A stretch of 51,169 bases of DNA from Clostridia bacterium (lineage in GTDB: Bacteria; Bacillota; Clostridia; Oscillospirales; Butyricicoccaceae): NCBI GenBank assembly GCA_021205365.1, contig JAJPXP010000071.1, positions 1-51,169 on the forward strand, in the 5' to 3' direction. The notes beneath the pieces were generated by a model. It made no database searches. It was not told where the DNA came from and worked only from the letters and a program-made list of their open reading frames with translations. Position 1 is the first letter of the stretch, and each line of letters opens with the position of its first letter. A program made the position numbers and the translations under genes. Shown in pieces: positions 49,649 through 51,169 of this stretch.

Positions 49649-50368
49649 CTATTCTAATTCTAAATACTGTAAATATCCGCAGATTATACATATTGCAAGT
49701 CTTTTTTGATAATTGTCCTGCTTCAGCAGCTGTGCTTCCTGTGTATTAGATAAAAAGCCGCATTCTGCAATCACAGCCGGACAGGTCAAATTTTTCATCA
49801 AATAAATATCATCCGATGCCTGTTTTGCACTTCGTTCCCTCTCCGGGGATAATCCAACTGTAAAATCTGTCTGTATCTGTTGTGCGAGAAGCTCCCCTTC
49901 CGGATTATTTTTTGACCAGAAAACCTGTGCACCAGAATAAGAAGCATCGGAAAATTTATTCAGATGGACAGACAGAAAAATTGGATTTTCCACCTGATTT
50001 GTCATTTGTTCTCTGGCATGGATATCTGCAACTTTATTCGCCCGGATAGTCTGCGCAGGATCATAATCAATAGAATTGCTGTCTTCACGAGTTAACATTG
50101 TATGAATCCCAAATAATCCGGCAAACGCCTTGCACTTCCGCACAATTGCAAGATTAATATCCTGTTCTGCTGTTCCATCTTCAGCTACTGCCCCGCCATC
50201 GATGCCGCCATGACCTGCATCTAAAACCAATGTACTCTGATAATTATATGGTGCAAACGCACTATAAACCTGAAAAACTCCTCTATATGGTAGCATAACT
50301 GTAATAACGGCAATTGTCAATATCAGCAAAAACAACACATATTTATGTGCCAGCAATCTTTCAACCAA
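49649..50368 (-). CDS. cwlD: N-acetylmuramoyl-L-alanine amidase (CwlD-type)
   Basis: 239 residues from TTG with GGAGGGG upstream. One N-terminal membrane helix (YVLFLLILTIAVITVML, residues ~9-25) and an Amidase_3 domain: zinc ligands in LDAGHGG, the RANKVADIHARE glutamate region, SVHLNKF and the catalytic glutamate in VIAECGFLSN. CwlD makes muramic-delta-lactam in spore cortex, which would suit a spore-forming lineage. Confidence 0.85.
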   Translation of the reverse strand: MVERLLAHKYVLFLLILTIAVITVMLPYRGVFQVYSAFAPYNYQSTLVLDAGHGGIDGGAVAEDGTAEQDINLAIVRKCKAFAGLFGIHTMLTREDSNSIDYDPAQTIRANKVADIHAREQMTNQVENPIFLSVHLNKFSDASYSGAQVFWSKNNPEGELLAQQIQTDFTVGLSPERERSAKQASDDIYLMKNLTCPAVIAECGFLSNTQEAQLLKQDNYQKRLAICIICGYLQYLELE

Positions 50369-50419
50369 AGTATCCCCTCCCCTGCAAAAGATTATGATGC
50401 ACTTTATTTTTATATGTGT

Positions 50420-50425
50420 TATAAT
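50420..50425 (+). promoter_or_regulatory. Candidate -10 box for the membrane protein gene
   Basis: TATAAT at 50420-50425 preceded 16 bases earlier by TGCACT, in the divergent gap with cwlD. Confidence 0.45.
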
Positions 50426-50463
50426 AATTCGTAATGATTTTTTTCAGAAGGGAGGTTGACCCC

Positions 50464-51114
50464 ATGCGCCACAGACAGCGGTTATTTCTCAGTATAAATC
50501 GTATTTTTCTGTTATTATATGCTCCCCTAAGCATAGCTCTGGCTGTCTATTATCTGTTTACAGGAAATCTAACGCGCAGTATTCTGGCTTTATATACTTT
50601 ATTTTGGATCTTTCTTCCCTATATTGTACATCATTTTACCCACCTACGTCCGGGGCACCTGTTGCTTTCGCTGTACTGTATTTTAATTTTATTCGGTTAT
50701 TCTGGCAGACTGATTTTATCCTTTGGTAAATATTTTTTCTGGTATGATCAACTGATTCATATCTACAGCGGATTTTTCTTCTGTCTGCTTGCTGTGATTG
50801 TTTTCTGTATCTTTACAAAAAAACGCACCAATCAGATGAATCAAAAATTCTGTTATGTTTTCTCTATTTGTTTTTCCTTTACTGCCTTTTTAATATTGGA
50901 AACCTTACAATTGATGATAGATACAGGTATCATGAAAGCCCAGTTCACGTTATCCAACCTAATTGCAGACGTTATCTCCTGGGCAATTGGAATTGCTATT
51001 TTAATCGCCTGCATGGTAGTCAATCAGCAAAAGAAAATTCATGCCTATCCACTATATGCATTGGAAGATTTTACATGTTTGAATGTAAAGTCTACTATCG
51101 AAATCTTAAAATAA
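50464..51114 (+). CDS. Polytopic membrane protein (DUF2238/YjdF-like)
   Basis: From ATG 50464 (GGGAGG 8 bases upstream) 216 residues with about six membrane helices. WYDQLIHIYSGFFFCLLAV and FLILETLQLMIDT, with acidic and histidine residues inside helices, resemble the DUF2238/YjdF-type proteins. The C-terminal ISWAIGIAILIACMV helix ends in a basic tail. Function unknown. The remaining 55 bases of the window hold nothing I can support. Confidence 0.7.
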   Translation: MRHRQRLFLSINRIFLLLYAPLSIALAVYYLFTGNLTRSILALYTLFWIFLPYIVHHFTHLRPGHLLLSLYCILILFGYSGRLILSFGKYFFWYDQLIHIYSGFFFCLLAVIVFCIFTKKRTNQMNQKFCYVFSICFSFTAFLILETLQLMIDTGIMKAQFTLSNLIADVISWAIGIAILIACMVVNQQKKIHAYPLYALEDFTCLNVKSTIEILK

Positions 51115-51169
51115 AAAACAACCGTCAGAACTATAGATGAACCGCTCCCCGTCAAGTAGACAATTGAAA

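Overview
The window is a low-to-mid GC Firmicutes (Bacillota) chromosome carrying most of an integrated siphovirus-type prophage. GGAGG ribosome sites, GTG and TTG starts, a CwlD-type amidase, the YkoC/D/E thiamine importer, RadA/Lon, and an ImmA-type lysogeny switch fit a gut Clostridia lineage (Oscillospirales-like). That placement is inference from gene style; no rRNA or species marker is present.

Positions 1-28.7 kb are prophage. Read leftward from the immunity region, the minus strand holds cro-like, HNH, ParB-like and small early genes; a recombination/replication block (Gp157, AAA ATPase, helicase, VRR-NUC nuclease, DUF669 SSB-like, P4/D5-type primase-helicase); a sigma-like late regulator; an initiator-like tRNA-Met; then packaging, head and tail genes (TerS, TerL, portal, MuF with a C-terminal toxin-like domain plus a candidate immunity gene, scaffold, capsid, connectors, tail tube, chaperones, tape measure, Dit, Gp37-like, and a cut-off baseplate gene at the left edge). 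Lysis genes and the left attachment site lie outside. On the plus strand, 25.1-28.7 kb hold the CI-like repressor, its metalloprotease ImmA, a DUF6978/DUF1828 cargo pair and the tyrosine integrase. The right end is probably just after the integrase, before the terminator shared with pyrB.

Positions 28.8-51.2 kb are host: pyrB (with a PyrI-like zinc tail), lysA, engB-lon, a MATE transporter fused to a cytidylate-kinase-like domain behind an apparent attenuator, a cluster of short hairpins, tRNA-Tyr, a TPP-riboswitch thiamine operon (thiD-ykoE-ykoD-ykoC-tenA), a GyrI-like protein, a flavodoxin/DUF2325/AraC cluster that shares a palindromic operator, an iron alcohol dehydrogenase, a short trigger factor without the ribosome-binding domain, radA, cwlD and a membrane protein.

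The least explained signals are: inverted tandem 10-bp repeats flanking an AT-rich core beside the primase gene (origin candidate), the MuF toxin/immunity cassette, the DUF6978/DUF1828 pair between matched hairpins, the prophage initiator-like tRNA, the hairpin array at 37.45-37.65 kb, and the TTAGC-N4-GCTAA operator set.
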